Origin: [Clostridium] symbiosum | GTDB lineage: Bacteria; Bacillota; Clostridia; Lachnospirales; Lachnospiraceae | Assembly (NCBI GenBank): GCA_036419695.1 | Contig: CP143946.1 | Location: 821,001 to 885,000, forward strand | Length of the DNA stretch: 64,000 nt | Direction of reading: 5' to 3' | Shown: one piece after another, positions 8,281 to 17,311 of the stretch | How positions within the stretch are numbered: the first letter of the stretch is position 1 | Layout of the letters: every line of letters begins with the position of its first letter | Notes under the pieces: generated by a model | Databases searched by the model: none | The model's input: only the letters and a program-made list of their open reading frames with translations | Told to the model about the DNA's origin: nothing | Position numbers and translations under genes: made by a program

Positions 8281-8371
8281 CACAACCTCCCCCTCACCAT
8301 CCCGAACCCCGACCTAACGGCGGCGTTCTCATTCCTCAACCAAACCCATAATAACCCGTCTGGTCTCTTTA

Positions 8372-8400
8372 TTGACAAAGCCATAGCGATATGCTAGAGT
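8372..8400 (+). promoter_or_regulatory. Promoter of glpP-glpK
   Basis: TTGACA (8372-8377) and TAGAGT (8395-8400) are separated by 17 bases. Transcription would start near 8407, at the edge of the conserved leader motif, and just outside the giant palindrome. Confidence 0.65.
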
Positions 8401-8406
8401 GAAATT

Positions 8407-8477
8407 GAATATTACCAGAGGAAAGGAGCCGGTTATTGACAGTGCAGAACACTGCCGATCACAGTGCTCTTTTCTTT
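8407..8477 (+). promoter_or_regulatory. glpP leader with alternative hairpins and terminator
   Basis: The leader starts GAATATTACCAGAGG and continues into GGAGCCGG, closely resembling the leader at 3643. Three copies of one stem arm follow: CAGTG (8440-8444), CACTG (8450-8454) and CAGTG (8462-8466). The middle arm can therefore pair with either neighbour. AAAGGAGC (8422-8429) can also pair with GCTCTTTT (8466-8473), and CTCTTTTCTTT closes the terminator. Such competing helices suit antitermination, probably autoregulation by GlpP. Confidence 0.5.
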
Positions 8478-8558
8478 AAATAGTTGACGGTACACAGGGT
8501 TTCCGGGCCGGGCTTTGAGGCAGGGCTGGCAGAAGATAAAGAAGGCGGGGGAGACGGG

Positions 8559-9125
8559 ATGCGGAATGCATTTAACGATATACTAATCGATTGTCCGGTA
8601 ATTGCGGCGGTCAAGGATGATGAGGGGCTTAAGAAGTGCCTTGAATCGGAAAGTCAGATAGTGTTTATTCTCTATGGGGATCTGATCAGGATTCCCCAGA
8701 TGGTGAAGATGATAAAGGATGCCGGGAAGCTGGCGATGGTACATATTGATCTGGTCGCGGGCCTTTCGGGCAAAGAAGTGGCGGTGGACTTTATAAAACA
8801 GGAGACAATGGCGGATGGAATTATTTCCACCAAGATGGCGATTGTCAAGCGTGCGAAGGAGCTGGGATTGGTCACGGTGTTCCGTTTCTTCGTCATTGAT
8901 TCCATGGCGTTTGACAATATCAGGAAACAGTACCATGCCGTGCAGCCTGATGTGGTGGAGATTCTTCCGGGGCTGATGCCGAAGATCATCACGAAAGTGT
9001 CAAAACTCGTTTCATGTCCCGTCATTGCAGGCGGGCTGATTGCGGACAAAGCCGATATCATCGGGGCAATCGAAGCGGGGGCCACGGCCATCTCTTCCAC
9101 CAATCAGAAGACCTGGTTTATCTGA
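8559..9125 (+). CDS. glpP: Glycerol-3-phosphate responsive antiterminator
   Basis: The 188-residue protein is the normal size for GlpP. Characteristic parts are DCPVIAAVKDDEGLKKCL at the N-terminus, MVHIDLVAGLSGKEVAVDF in the middle and EILPGLMPKIITKVSK and CPVIAGGLIADKADII towards the C-terminus. These form a TIM-barrel-like fold that senses glycerol-3-phosphate. In Bacillus GlpP binds leader RNA of glp genes and lets polymerase pass the terminator. The start at 8559 has GGGGGAG upstream; an in-frame ATG-less extension to 8484 has no ribosome binding site. It lies 45 bases before glpK in the same transcript. Targets are probably the leaders at 3643 and 8407. Confidence 0.92.
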   Translation: MRNAFNDILIDCPVIAAVKDDEGLKKCLESESQIVFILYGDLIRIPQMVKMIKDAGKLAMVHIDLVAGLSGKEVAVDFIKQETMADGIISTKMAIVKRAKELGLVTVFRFFVIDSMAFDNIRKQYHAVQPDVVEILPGLMPKIITKVSKLVSCPVIAGGLIADKADIIGAIEAGATAISSTNQKTWFI

Positions 9126-10667
<1,542 letters not shown>

Positions 10668-10702
10668 CATTCCAAAATAAAGTTGATATAGAAATGACTG
10701 AG

Positions 10703-10733
10703 ACAGGGCGGCCGGATCCATTGGCCGCCCTGT
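10703..10733 (+). terminator. Stable hairpin after glpK
   Basis: ACAGGGCGGCC (10703-10713) and GGCCGCCCTGT (10723-10733) form a perfect 11-bp stem, 36 bases after the glpK stop. There is no T run, so it may act as an RNA 3-prime end stabiliser or a non-canonical terminator. Confidence 0.6.
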
Positions 10734-10844
10734 CCGTATCCGAAGGACAAACCCGATCTTTGTAAGGAACTCACAACAATGGAAAATTCTGACAAAAAAA
10801 TGAATATTTATGACGATTTGTTTACGATTTAACGGGCTTAACGG

Positions 10845-10873
10845 TGGACTTTTTAACTGAAATATGGTATTTT
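10845..10873 (+). promoter_or_regulatory. Probable promoter of the type IV pilus operon
   Basis: TGGACT (10845-10850) and TATTTT (10868-10873) lie 17 bases apart, and the -10 carries a TGN extension (TGG at 10865-10867). The -35 is weak, so an activator may be needed. Confidence 0.4.
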
Positions 10874-10890
10874 ATATACAACAGATCAAA

Positions 10891-10995
10891 TATGATCAGG
10901 CAGTGAAAAATGGAACAATACAGGTCTAAAACTTATTGGCATAGGCGCCTGACGTGATACCGGACTTTACTTGCATAACAAGTAAAGTTTTTTTA
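10891..10995 (+). promoter_or_regulatory. Structured leader with terminator before pilB
   Basis: TCAGGC (10896-10901) pairs with GCCTGA (10947-10952) to close a 45-base internal domain. Directly after it comes a perfect 10-bp terminator, ACTTTACTTG (10964-10973) with CAAGTAAAGT (10979-10988), and seven T. Aptamer-like domain plus terminator upstream of pilus genes recalls the c-di-GMP riboswitches of clostridial pilus operons. The sequence does not convincingly match either class, so it is left unidentified. Confidence 0.5.
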
Positions 10996-11077
10996 TTCTA
11001 TTGGAATGTTTTTTGGACTGCCCTGTCGAATAAAAAACTCTCCAATGGGAGGGCAGCATCACTGCAGGACGGAGGAA

Positions 11078-12781
11078 ATGAACGTGGCTACAAATAAAAG
11101 AATTCGCCTTGGAGATTTATTAGTTCAAAAAGGTCTTATTACAGAGGATCAACTGATGCGGGCGCTGAAGGAACAGCGGCTTCGCGGGACGAAACTGGGC
11201 GAGACGCTGATCAGTATGGGATTTGTCTCGGAGCTTGCCATGGTAAAGATACTCTGTGATCAGCTTCACATTGAATATGTGGAGCTGCGTAACATGAAAC
11301 TGGATGAGTCCGCAGTCTATACAATCAACGAGACGATAGCGAAGAAATACAATCTGATACCCATCGGTTTTGACAAAGACAACCCCAATATGCTTCGCGT
11401 CGCCATGTCGGATCCCATGGATTTTATGGCGATCGACGACATTGCCATTATTACCAACTTTAAAGTGATTCCCGTTCTCAGTACCAGCAGCCAGATCGCA
11501 TTTCAGATTGACCGGTATTTTGGCCGTCAGTCCGTCATCGCGGTCGCGGATCAGTATAAGAAGGAGCAGGGAAGGGACGAAACAGTCCGGGATGCGGCCA
11601 AAGGAGAGGCATCCCTGACCGACACATCCCCGATTGTAGTGATGGTGCGTTCCATCATTGAGCAGGCCGTGCGCCAGAGAGCCAGTGATATCCACTTTGA
11701 GCCGATGAGGGAAGGAATCAGGATCCGTTTCAGAATCGACGGAAACCTGGTGGAGGCCATGAGCTACGATCTTTCGATTTATACGGCCATCATTGCCAGG
11801 CTCAAGATCATATCTGGCATGGATATTTCAGAGAAGAGAAAACCACAGGACGGCAGAACCACGCTGGAGATTGACCACGTGGAGTACGATGTCCGCGTGT
11901 CCTCGCTCCCCACTGTTTACGGTGAGAAGATTGTAATGCGTCTTACCAACAAGGAGAACCTGACTAGGGATAAAAAGCAGCTTGGCTTAAACGACGAGGA
12001 TATGAGGCGTTTTGACCAGATGCTGGCGCATCCGCACGGGATTATCCTTGTAACAGGGCCTACGGGAAGCGGTAAATCCACAACCCTGTATACGGCTCTC
12101 AGCGAGCTGAACAATGAGACCGTGAACATTGTCACGGTAGAAGACCCGGTCGAGGCCAACATCGACGGCGTCAACCAGATACAGGTAAACCCGAAGGCGG
12201 ATATGACATTTGCGTCGGCGCTCCGCTCCATCCTCCGTCAGGATCCTGATATCATCATGATAGGAGAAATACGAGATCCCGAGACTGCGGAAATCGCGGT
12301 GCAGGCATCCATTACCGGCCATCTTGTGGCCAGTACTTTACATACCAACAGTACATCGGCCAGTATCGCCAGACTGTTGAATATGGGAATTGAACCGTAC
12401 CTGATTGCGGACGCCCTGGTGGGTGTTGTGGCACAGCGTCTTGTGAGAAAACTCTGCCGTTGCAAGAGAGGCAGGGAAGCAACTCCGGAAGAGAAGGAGA
12501 AACTGGGAGTGGACATAGATGAACCGCTGACGGTTTACGATCCGGTGGGATGCCAGCTTTGCAGCCAGACCGGATATTTCGGCAGAACCGCCGTCTATGA
12601 GATGATGCCTGTCACACCGGAACTGAGGTGGGCGATCACCAAGATGCAGCCGTCGTCGAAGATAAAAGAGATTGCACAGCAGGAAGGAATGGTTACTCTG
12701 AGAGGAAGCGCGGTGCGCCTTGTAAAAGAGGGCGTCACCTCGATCGACGAGATGAAGAAGATTGCCAGCGAGGAGGACTAA
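11078..12781 (+). CDS. pilB: Type IV pilus extension ATPase PilB
   Basis: The 567-residue protein powers pilin polymerisation at the inner face of the membrane. It has an N-terminal MshEN-like domain (KRIRLGDLLVQKGLITEDQL) and a GspE ATPase domain from about residue 180. Walker A is GPTGSGKSTTLYTALSELN near residue 325, the Walker B region is RQDPDIIMIGEIRDPETAE, and a tetracysteine zinc motif (LCRCKRG and CQLCSQTGY) follows. GGAGG at 11071 lies only 2 bases from the ATG at 11078 but 8 bases from the GTG at 11084, so GTG could be the true start. It is the first gene of a long pilus operon and is followed by pilT and pilC. Confidence 0.95.
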   Translation: MNVATNKRIRLGDLLVQKGLITEDQLMRALKEQRLRGTKLGETLISMGFVSELAMVKILCDQLHIEYVELRNMKLDESAVYTINETIAKKYNLIPIGFDKDNPNMLRVAMSDPMDFMAIDDIAIITNFKVIPVLSTSSQIAFQIDRYFGRQSVIAVADQYKKEQGRDETVRDAAKGEASLTDTSPIVVMVRSIIEQAVRQRASDIHFEPMREGIRIRFRIDGNLVEAMSYDLSIYTAIIARLKIISGMDISEKRKPQDGRTTLEIDHVEYDVRVSSLPTVYGEKIVMRLTNKENLTRDKKQLGLNDEDMRRFDQMLAHPHGIILVTGPTGSGKSTTLYTALSELNNETVNIVTVEDPVEANIDGVNQIQVNPKADMTFASALRSILRQDPDIIMIGEIRDPETAEIAVQASITGHLVASTLHTNSTSASIARLLNMGIEPYLIADALVGVVAQRLVRKLCRCKRGREATPEEKEKLGVDIDEPLTVYDPVGCQLCSQTGYFGRTAVYEMMPVTPELRWAITKMQPSSKIKEIAQQEGMVTLRGSAVRLVKEGVTSIDEMKKIASEED

Positions 12782-12784
12782 CCG

Positions 12785-13843
12785 ATGGATTTAACAGAAC
12801 TTTTAGGCGAGGCGAAGAAACTGGAAGCCTCTGACCTTCACATAACGGTAGGAGTGCCTCCCCAGGTCCGTGTCAACGGCGCCCTGATTGCGATGGAGGG
12901 TTATCCCAGACTGATGGGGAACGACACACAGGCCCTTGTCGAGAGTATCATGGGGGAGAGGCAGAAGAATATATTTGAAGAAAAGGGGGAGGTGGATTTC
13001 TCCTTTGGAATCCCGGCACTCGGACGTTTCCGTGTCAATGCGTTCCGCCAGAGAGGCACCACGGCGGCCGCATTCCGTCTCGTGAGCACCGAGGTTCCGT
13101 CCCCGGAGTCACTGGGACTTCCGCAGTCCGTCATCGATCTGTACCAGAAAAACAGCGGGCTGGTTCTCGTAACAGGCCCCACGGGAAGCGGAAAATCCAC
13201 GACCCTGGCCTCAATTATCCAGCGGATTAACGAGACCAGGAGAAACCACATTATTACATTGGAAGATCCGATCGAGTATCTGTACCGCCACAGTAAATCA
13301 CTGGTGAACCAGAGGGAGATCGGACTGGATACAAGAAGTTATGCGGCGGCGCTGCGTGCGGCCCTCAGGGAGGATCCGGACGTAATCCTGGTAGGGGAGA
13401 TGAGGGATCTGGAGACAATCAGCACGGCTATTACGGCCGCTGAGACGGGCCATCTCGTATTTTCCACCCTGCATACCATCGGCGCGGCATCGACGATAGA
13501 CCGAATTATCGACGTGTTCCCAGCCGATCAGAAGGACCAGATCAGGGTGCAGCTCTCCATGGTTATGGAGGCCGTTATTTCCCAGAGGCTGCTGCCTAAA
13601 GCAGACGGAAGCGGCAGAACCGGTGTATTTGAAGTCATGCATGTGAATACGGCGGTCAGGAGCCTGATCCGGGATGGTAAGACGTATCAGATTCCAAGCA
13701 TTATCCAGACAAACCGCAAGGCCGGCATGATCACGATGGACGACGCTCTCCTGGAAAAATACCGCGCCGGTATCATCAGCCGCAAGATGCTGGTCGATTA
13801 CGCGGTGGATCCGGCGTCAATGGAAAAACGCCTGTTATACTAA
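12785..13843 (+). CDS. pilT: Type IV pilus retraction ATPase PilT
   Basis: The 352-residue protein disassembles pili and drives twitching. Walker A is GPTGSGKSTTLASIIQ near residue 130, the Asp box and Walker B are ALREDPDVILVGEMRDLE, and the His box is ETGHLVFSTLHTIGAA. The short N-terminal PAS-like domain starts with LLGEAKKLEASDLHITVGVP, typical for PilT. It begins 3 bases after the pilB stop. Its presence indicates retractable pili rather than a pure type II secretion system. Confidence 0.95.
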   Translation: MDLTELLGEAKKLEASDLHITVGVPPQVRVNGALIAMEGYPRLMGNDTQALVESIMGERQKNIFEEKGEVDFSFGIPALGRFRVNAFRQRGTTAAAFRLVSTEVPSPESLGLPQSVIDLYQKNSGLVLVTGPTGSGKSTTLASIIQRINETRRNHIITLEDPIEYLYRHSKSLVNQREIGLDTRSYAAALRAALREDPDVILVGEMRDLETISTAITAAETGHLVFSTLHTIGAASTIDRIIDVFPADQKDQIRVQLSMVMEAVISQRLLPKADGSGRTGVFEVMHVNTAVRSLIRDGKTYQIPSIIQTNRKAGMITMDDALLEKYRAGIISRKMLVDYAVDPASMEKRLLY

Positions 13844-13854
13844 GGAGGCGCTGA

Positions 13855-15072
13855 ATGGCGAATTACCGTTATCACGTTATCACCCCGGCGGGGAAGGAAA
13901 AGAGAGGAAATATCACGGCGTCCGACAGGCCCCACGCAATTGCGGTCTTAAAGAACGACGGAAACACCGTAATTTCCATCGATCCTCCCAGTATCTGGGA
14001 TAAAGAATTTGAACTGCCGTTTTTAAATCCGGGTGTGAAACCCAGGGATATGAGTATCTTCTGCCGCCAGTTCGTCACACTGACCGAATCCGGCATCAGC
14101 ATTGTGCGTGCGATGGAGATGCTGGAGGAGCAGACGGTCAACAAACTGCTCAAAGAAGCAATCCGTGAGACCAGAGCCTCCGTGGAAAAGGGAGACACAC
14201 TGGCCGGGAGCATGCGGCATCACGAAAAAGTATTTCCTCCGATGTTCGTCAACCTGGTTCAGGCCGGGGAGGAAGCGGGAAAACTGTCCCTGTCCTTTGA
14301 GAGGATGGCCTCCCACTATGAGAAGACGGCAAAACTCAATAATATCATTAAAAAAGCAATGATTTACCCGATTATCCTGTCGGTAGTGGCGCTGATTGTC
14401 ATTATCGTCATGCTAGTCTATATCGTTCCAATGTACTCCGCGATGTTTGCGGATATGGATGCCGAGCTGCCTGCGATTACAAGGGCAGTTGTGGGAATGA
14501 GTGATTTTGTGACTAGTTACTGGTATATTATAATAATAGGCATTTTTGCCGTGGTCATGGGACTGAGGGCATACGGAGGCACGGAGACCGGCGATTATGT
14601 CTACTCCAATCTGGTGCTCAGAATCCCGCTGGTCGGAAAACTGAAAAAGAAGACGGCCTGCGCCCAGTTTTCCAGAAACCTAAGCACCTTACTCGGTGCA
14701 GGCGTGCCAATCATCGACGCCCTGGAAATCACGGCGAAAACAATGGACAATACCGTATACCGCCTGGCGGTCAGCGATGCCAGAGAACAGGTGGCCCGCG
14801 GAATCCAGCTCTCCGTACCGCTGCGAGAGAGCGGTGTCTTTCCTTCCATGGTATATCACATGGTGGGAATCGGCGAGGAAACAGGCGGCCTTGACAATAT
14901 GCTCGACAAGGTGGCGGAGTACTATGAGGAAGAGGTAACAGCCGCAACTGAACAGGCCGCGGCCGCATTGGAACCGCTTGTTATCGTGTTTATGGCCTTT
15001 ATTGTAATTGCTATTATTGCAGCTGTGTTCACACCGATGCTTACTATGTACAGTAGCGTGGATAATCTGTAG
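13855..15072 (+). CDS. pilC: Type IV pilus inner-membrane platform protein PilC
   Basis: The 405-residue protein contains two T2SF domains with the usual three membrane helices, around residues 165-195 (IYPIILSVVALIVIIVMLVY), 218-238 and 370-395 (LVIVFMAFIVIAIIAAVF). Conserved family parts include FCRQFVTLTESGISIVRAME near residue 70 and FSRNLSTLLGAGVPIIDALE near residue 272. It anchors the assembly ATPases at the membrane. AAGGAGG lies 7 bases before the start. Confidence 0.95.
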   Translation: MANYRYHVITPAGKEKRGNITASDRPHAIAVLKNDGNTVISIDPPSIWDKEFELPFLNPGVKPRDMSIFCRQFVTLTESGISIVRAMEMLEEQTVNKLLKEAIRETRASVEKGDTLAGSMRHHEKVFPPMFVNLVQAGEEAGKLSLSFERMASHYEKTAKLNNIIKKAMIYPIILSVVALIVIIVMLVYIVPMYSAMFADMDAELPAITRAVVGMSDFVTSYWYIIIIGIFAVVMGLRAYGGTETGDYVYSNLVLRIPLVGKLKKKTACAQFSRNLSTLLGAGVPIIDALEITAKTMDNTVYRLAVSDAREQVARGIQLSVPLRESGVFPSMVYHMVGIGEETGGLDNMLDKVAEYYEEEVTAATEQAAAALEPLVIVFMAFIVIAIIAAVFTPMLTMYSSVDNL

Positions 15073-15201
15073 GGCCGGGATGGCAGGAGAGGGATTTTCA
15101 TTGGGTTTCAATGGCCCCGAAAAATCCGGCTCTGGGAGGCTGGAAGAGAGTGATTTTGTAAAGCGACCTTACGTATATTATTTACAAACAGCGCAAATTA
15201 G

Positions 15202-15284
15202 TTGGTGCAAATAATGTCGAAAGGTGTATAATGAAGTGGTAAGCGATATCTAACTGCCGCCGTGGGCCCGACATGACGCAGTTA
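15202..15284 (+). promoter_or_regulatory. Pilin promoter and structured leader
   Basis: A perfect TATAAT lies at 15227-15232, with a weak TTGGTG at 15202-15207 (19 bases). The transcript would begin near 15239 and carry a hairpin pairing TAACTGC (15251-15257) with GCAGTTA (15278-15284). An own promoter would let the major pilin be made in excess of the machinery. Confidence 0.5.
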
Positions 15285-15337
15285 CATATAAATGAAAGGT
15301 TTAAGAAAAATTCTTAGAGAAAGAAGGAGAAATTGGT

Positions 15338-15871
15338 ATGAACAAGAAAAAGAATAACAAAGGTTTCTCGTTGATCGAGCTGATCATTGCGATCGCGATT
15401 CTGATCATTTTGACAGGGTTGCTGGCACCACAGTTTATGAAGTATATTGAGAAGTCGAGAGAAGCGAAAGATATGCAGACTTTGGATACAGTTTACACTG
15501 TTATGCAGGGGGCATTGGCAGATGAAAAAGCTTATACAGATTTTGTTGCTCAGACATCAGGTGACAGCGGTAAACTGAAGGATATCGATAAGGGAATGAA
15601 GTTTGAATCGTTATTAGCAGATGCATCGGCGTGCGATTATACAAAGGAAATAAAAAATTTATTAGGAACTTCTTCTAATGTGAAGCTGACTTCTAAAAAA
15701 GCAGGGGCAAATGCAGTAGTTTGTGTGCAGGTCATATATAAACCAGCTGGAGATGCAGCTGATCTTGCTACTGCGGATACATTAGCAATAACTGTTTACG
15801 CTGGAGATAAGGATGCTAAGCCGATAAAGGGGCTTGACGTTGTTGGAGCACCATATACAACAACCCCTTAA
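15338..15871 (+). CDS. pilA: Major type IV pilin
   Basis: The 177-residue prepilin has the short basic leader MNKKKNNKG, processed after Gly9, and a mature N-terminus FSLIELIIAIAILIILTGLL with Glu at +5. The hydrophobic helix is followed by a YIEKSREAKDMQTLD alpha1-C region and a soluble head rich in Ala, Asp and Lys. It has no obvious disulphide pair: one Cys lies in the middle and one further on (VCVQV). AAGAAGGAGAAATTGGT precedes the start. Its codons are more AT-rich than in pilC. Size, own promoter and position right after pilC make it the best candidate for the main structural subunit. Confidence 0.9.
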   Translation: MNKKKNNKGFSLIELIIAIAILIILTGLLAPQFMKYIEKSREAKDMQTLDTVYTVMQGALADEKAYTDFVAQTSGDSGKLKDIDKGMKFESLLADASACDYTKEIKNLLGTSSNVKLTSKKAGANAVVCVQVIYKPAGDAADLATADTLAITVYAGDKDAKPIKGLDVVGAPYTTTP

Positions 15872-15941
15872 CGCATAAATGTATTTGAATCGAAAGTTTA
15901 GTTGCTTTATTTTATATCGGGTAATTAGATATAGGAGTGGG

Positions 15942-15977
15942 GAATTAGCATGCGCCGGTAAGACGCATGCTGTTTCC
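15942..15977 (+). terminator. Hairpin downstream of the pilin gene
   Basis: AGCATGCG pairs with CGCATGCT around CCGGTAAGA, extended by GGAA and TTCC. It ends about 100 bases after the pilin stop and has a short TTTCC tail. It probably marks or stabilises the 3-prime end of the pilin mRNA. Confidence 0.5.
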
Positions 15978-16432
15978 TACAACATTGATAAATATTATGT
16001 AAGTGTAGATTAACTATATAAAAATAGAAATGTATTGAAAAATGAGGGTTCGCAAATCTTGAGAAATAATAGAAGCGGTGTTTCAATGCACAAATATGCG
16101 ATAATATAGAGCATTATTATTTTATTTTTATACATTGAAAGGTTAAAATATAAGGAAAGGGAAATCCATTGTGGTGAATGGAAAGAAAATATTTTTTCTC
16201 TATTTGAGTTAATTATATTGATATTTTCCCAGTTTACGACGTATATCGAAAAATTCCAGCAAGGTAAAATGATGATAAAACTAGACATTATATAGATATG
16301 ATGAACATAAATATTTTAATTCATTATTTCCCAACAAATGCTGATAATTCAAAGGGCATTATTTTTTAAACACAAAGTATGAAAATATAGCTTCGGAATC
16401 TTTTTAGAATATAAAAATGGAAATGTTGTAAT
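15978..16432. other. AT-rich gap between pilin and pilD
   Basis: The stretch is much richer in A and T than its neighbours. Apart from the pilin remnant no convincing gene is present; both strands show only short frames without ribosome binding sites. It may be the eroded remainder of former pilin genes or a site of insertion and loss. Confidence 0.6.
16171..16290 (+). pseudogene. Decayed pilin N-terminal fragment
   Basis: In the frame of 16194 the translation is FSLFELIILIFSQFTTYIEK, then FQQGKMMIKLD and a stop at 16294. It aligns with the major pilin (FSLIELII, QF, YIEK, K-M, LD) with several residues of the membrane helix deleted. A basic leader (VVNGKKIF) precedes it in a frame shifted by one base, and AAGGAAAGGG lies upstream at 16153. 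It therefore looks like the remnant of a second pilin copy with a frameshift and an internal deletion. The similarity is short and judged by eye. Confidence 0.5.
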
Positions 16433-17209
16433 ATGGAAGTAAATGCTCTTGTTATAAACAATGATATGTACATTTTCATTATTTTCCTCTTCGCCATCAC
16501 CATCGGCAGTTTCCTCAACGTCTGCATCTACCGCATCCCCAAAGGTGAGGACGTCGTCCACACCAATTCCCACTGCATGAACTGCGGCTACAAACTGGCA
16601 TGGTATGATTTAATTCCCATATTCAGCTGGCTGTTCCTGCGTGGACGGTGCAGGAAATGCGGAGAGAAAATATCGGTTCAATATCCCCTCATAGAACTGG
16701 CTAATGGCCTGCTATGGGTAGGATTGATTTATAAAAACGGTCTTACAGTAACGGGGCTCTGCTACTGTATTGCCGCCTCATCCCTGCTGGTATTAAGCGT
16801 CATAGACTGGCGTACCTTTGAAATACCGATGGGATGCAATATTGTGATTGGAATTGCCGGTCTGGTGAACCTCTGGTTTAACCGGCAGGACTGGCTTACA
16901 TATGGGATAGGGTTTGTCTGCGTCAGCGGACTGCTCCTTCTGATTCTGCTCCTGAGCAGGGGCAGGGCCATGGGAGGCGGTGATGTGAAGCTGATGGCGG
17001 CGGCCGGTCTTCTGCTGGGGTGGCAGAATGTCATCCTGGCTTTTGCATGCGGCTGTATTCTGGGTTCTGTGATTCATCTGGCTTTGATGAAGATACAGAG
17101 AAAAGAACGCATGCTGGCATTTGGCCCCTATTTGTCCATGGGAATCTGGTTTTCCATGATGTGGGGGCAGGAGCTGATCCAGTGGTATATCGGGCAGTTC
17201 ATAAATTGA
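16433..17209 (+). CDS. pilD: Prepilin peptidase / N-methyltransferase PilD
   Basis: The 258-residue membrane protease cleaves the leader of prepilins after Gly and methylates the new N-terminus. The N-terminal domain has GSFLNVCIYRIPKGED and four zinc-binding Cys (CMNCGYKL and CRKCGEK). The aspartyl protease residues are in SVIDWRTFEIP near residue 123 and MGGGDVKLMAAAG near residue 183. About eight membrane helices are visible. The ATG at 16433 lacks a clear ribosome binding site; ATG 16466 (residue 12) is a possible alternative. It serves all six prepilin-like proteins here. Confidence 0.94.
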   Translation: MEVNALVINNDMYIFIIFLFAITIGSFLNVCIYRIPKGEDVVHTNSHCMNCGYKLAWYDLIPIFSWLFLRGRCRKCGEKISVQYPLIELANGLLWVGLIYKNGLTVTGLCYCIAASSLLVLSVIDWRTFEIPMGCNIVIGIAGLVNLWFNRQDWLTYGIGFVCVSGLLLLILLLSRGRAMGGGDVKLMAAAGLLLGWQNVILAFACGCILGSVIHLALMKIQRKERMLAFGPYLSMGIWFSMMWGQELIQWYIGQFIN

Positions 17210-17311
17210 CGGTGAAAGATCGGAAAAGCATCAATCGGATCAGTATCACTTTCGTCATTTGACCTGTTTATCATCGCGCAGGGACAGCAAAACAAATGGA
17301 AAGGATCATTT

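Larger units (their letters stand above)
7634..8340. repeat. Giant nested palindrome of about 700 bp
   Basis: The whole space between dctM and the glpP promoter folds back on itself with its centre near 7984. The outermost arms start GTTGAG (7634) and end CTCAAC (8340). GGGAGGTTGTG (7678-7688) matches inverted CACAACCTCCC (8282-8292), and GAGTCTTCAGTCCCGG (7692-7707) matches CCGGGACTGAAGACTC (8267-8282). The innermost stem is GGTATTGTCGC (7963-7973) with GCGACAATACC (7995-8005). Between these the arms stay alignable with mismatches and small gaps. No open frame here has a ribosome binding site or recognisable protein. It may be a composite of mobile palindromic elements or a large structured RNA. 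It reads nearly the same on both strands, so strand is undefined. Confidence 0.9.

Noticed and set aside
7718..8351. Open frames of 60-130 codons on both strands in the palindrome region
   Set aside because: They lack ribosome binding sites and recognisable motifs, are rich in Arg, Pro and Ser as expected from GC-rich inverted repeats, and cross the symmetrical arms.
16010..16288. 92-codon minus-strand open frame in the AT-rich gap
   Set aside because: Chance frame in AT-rich DNA; the pilin remnant on the plus strand explains part of it.
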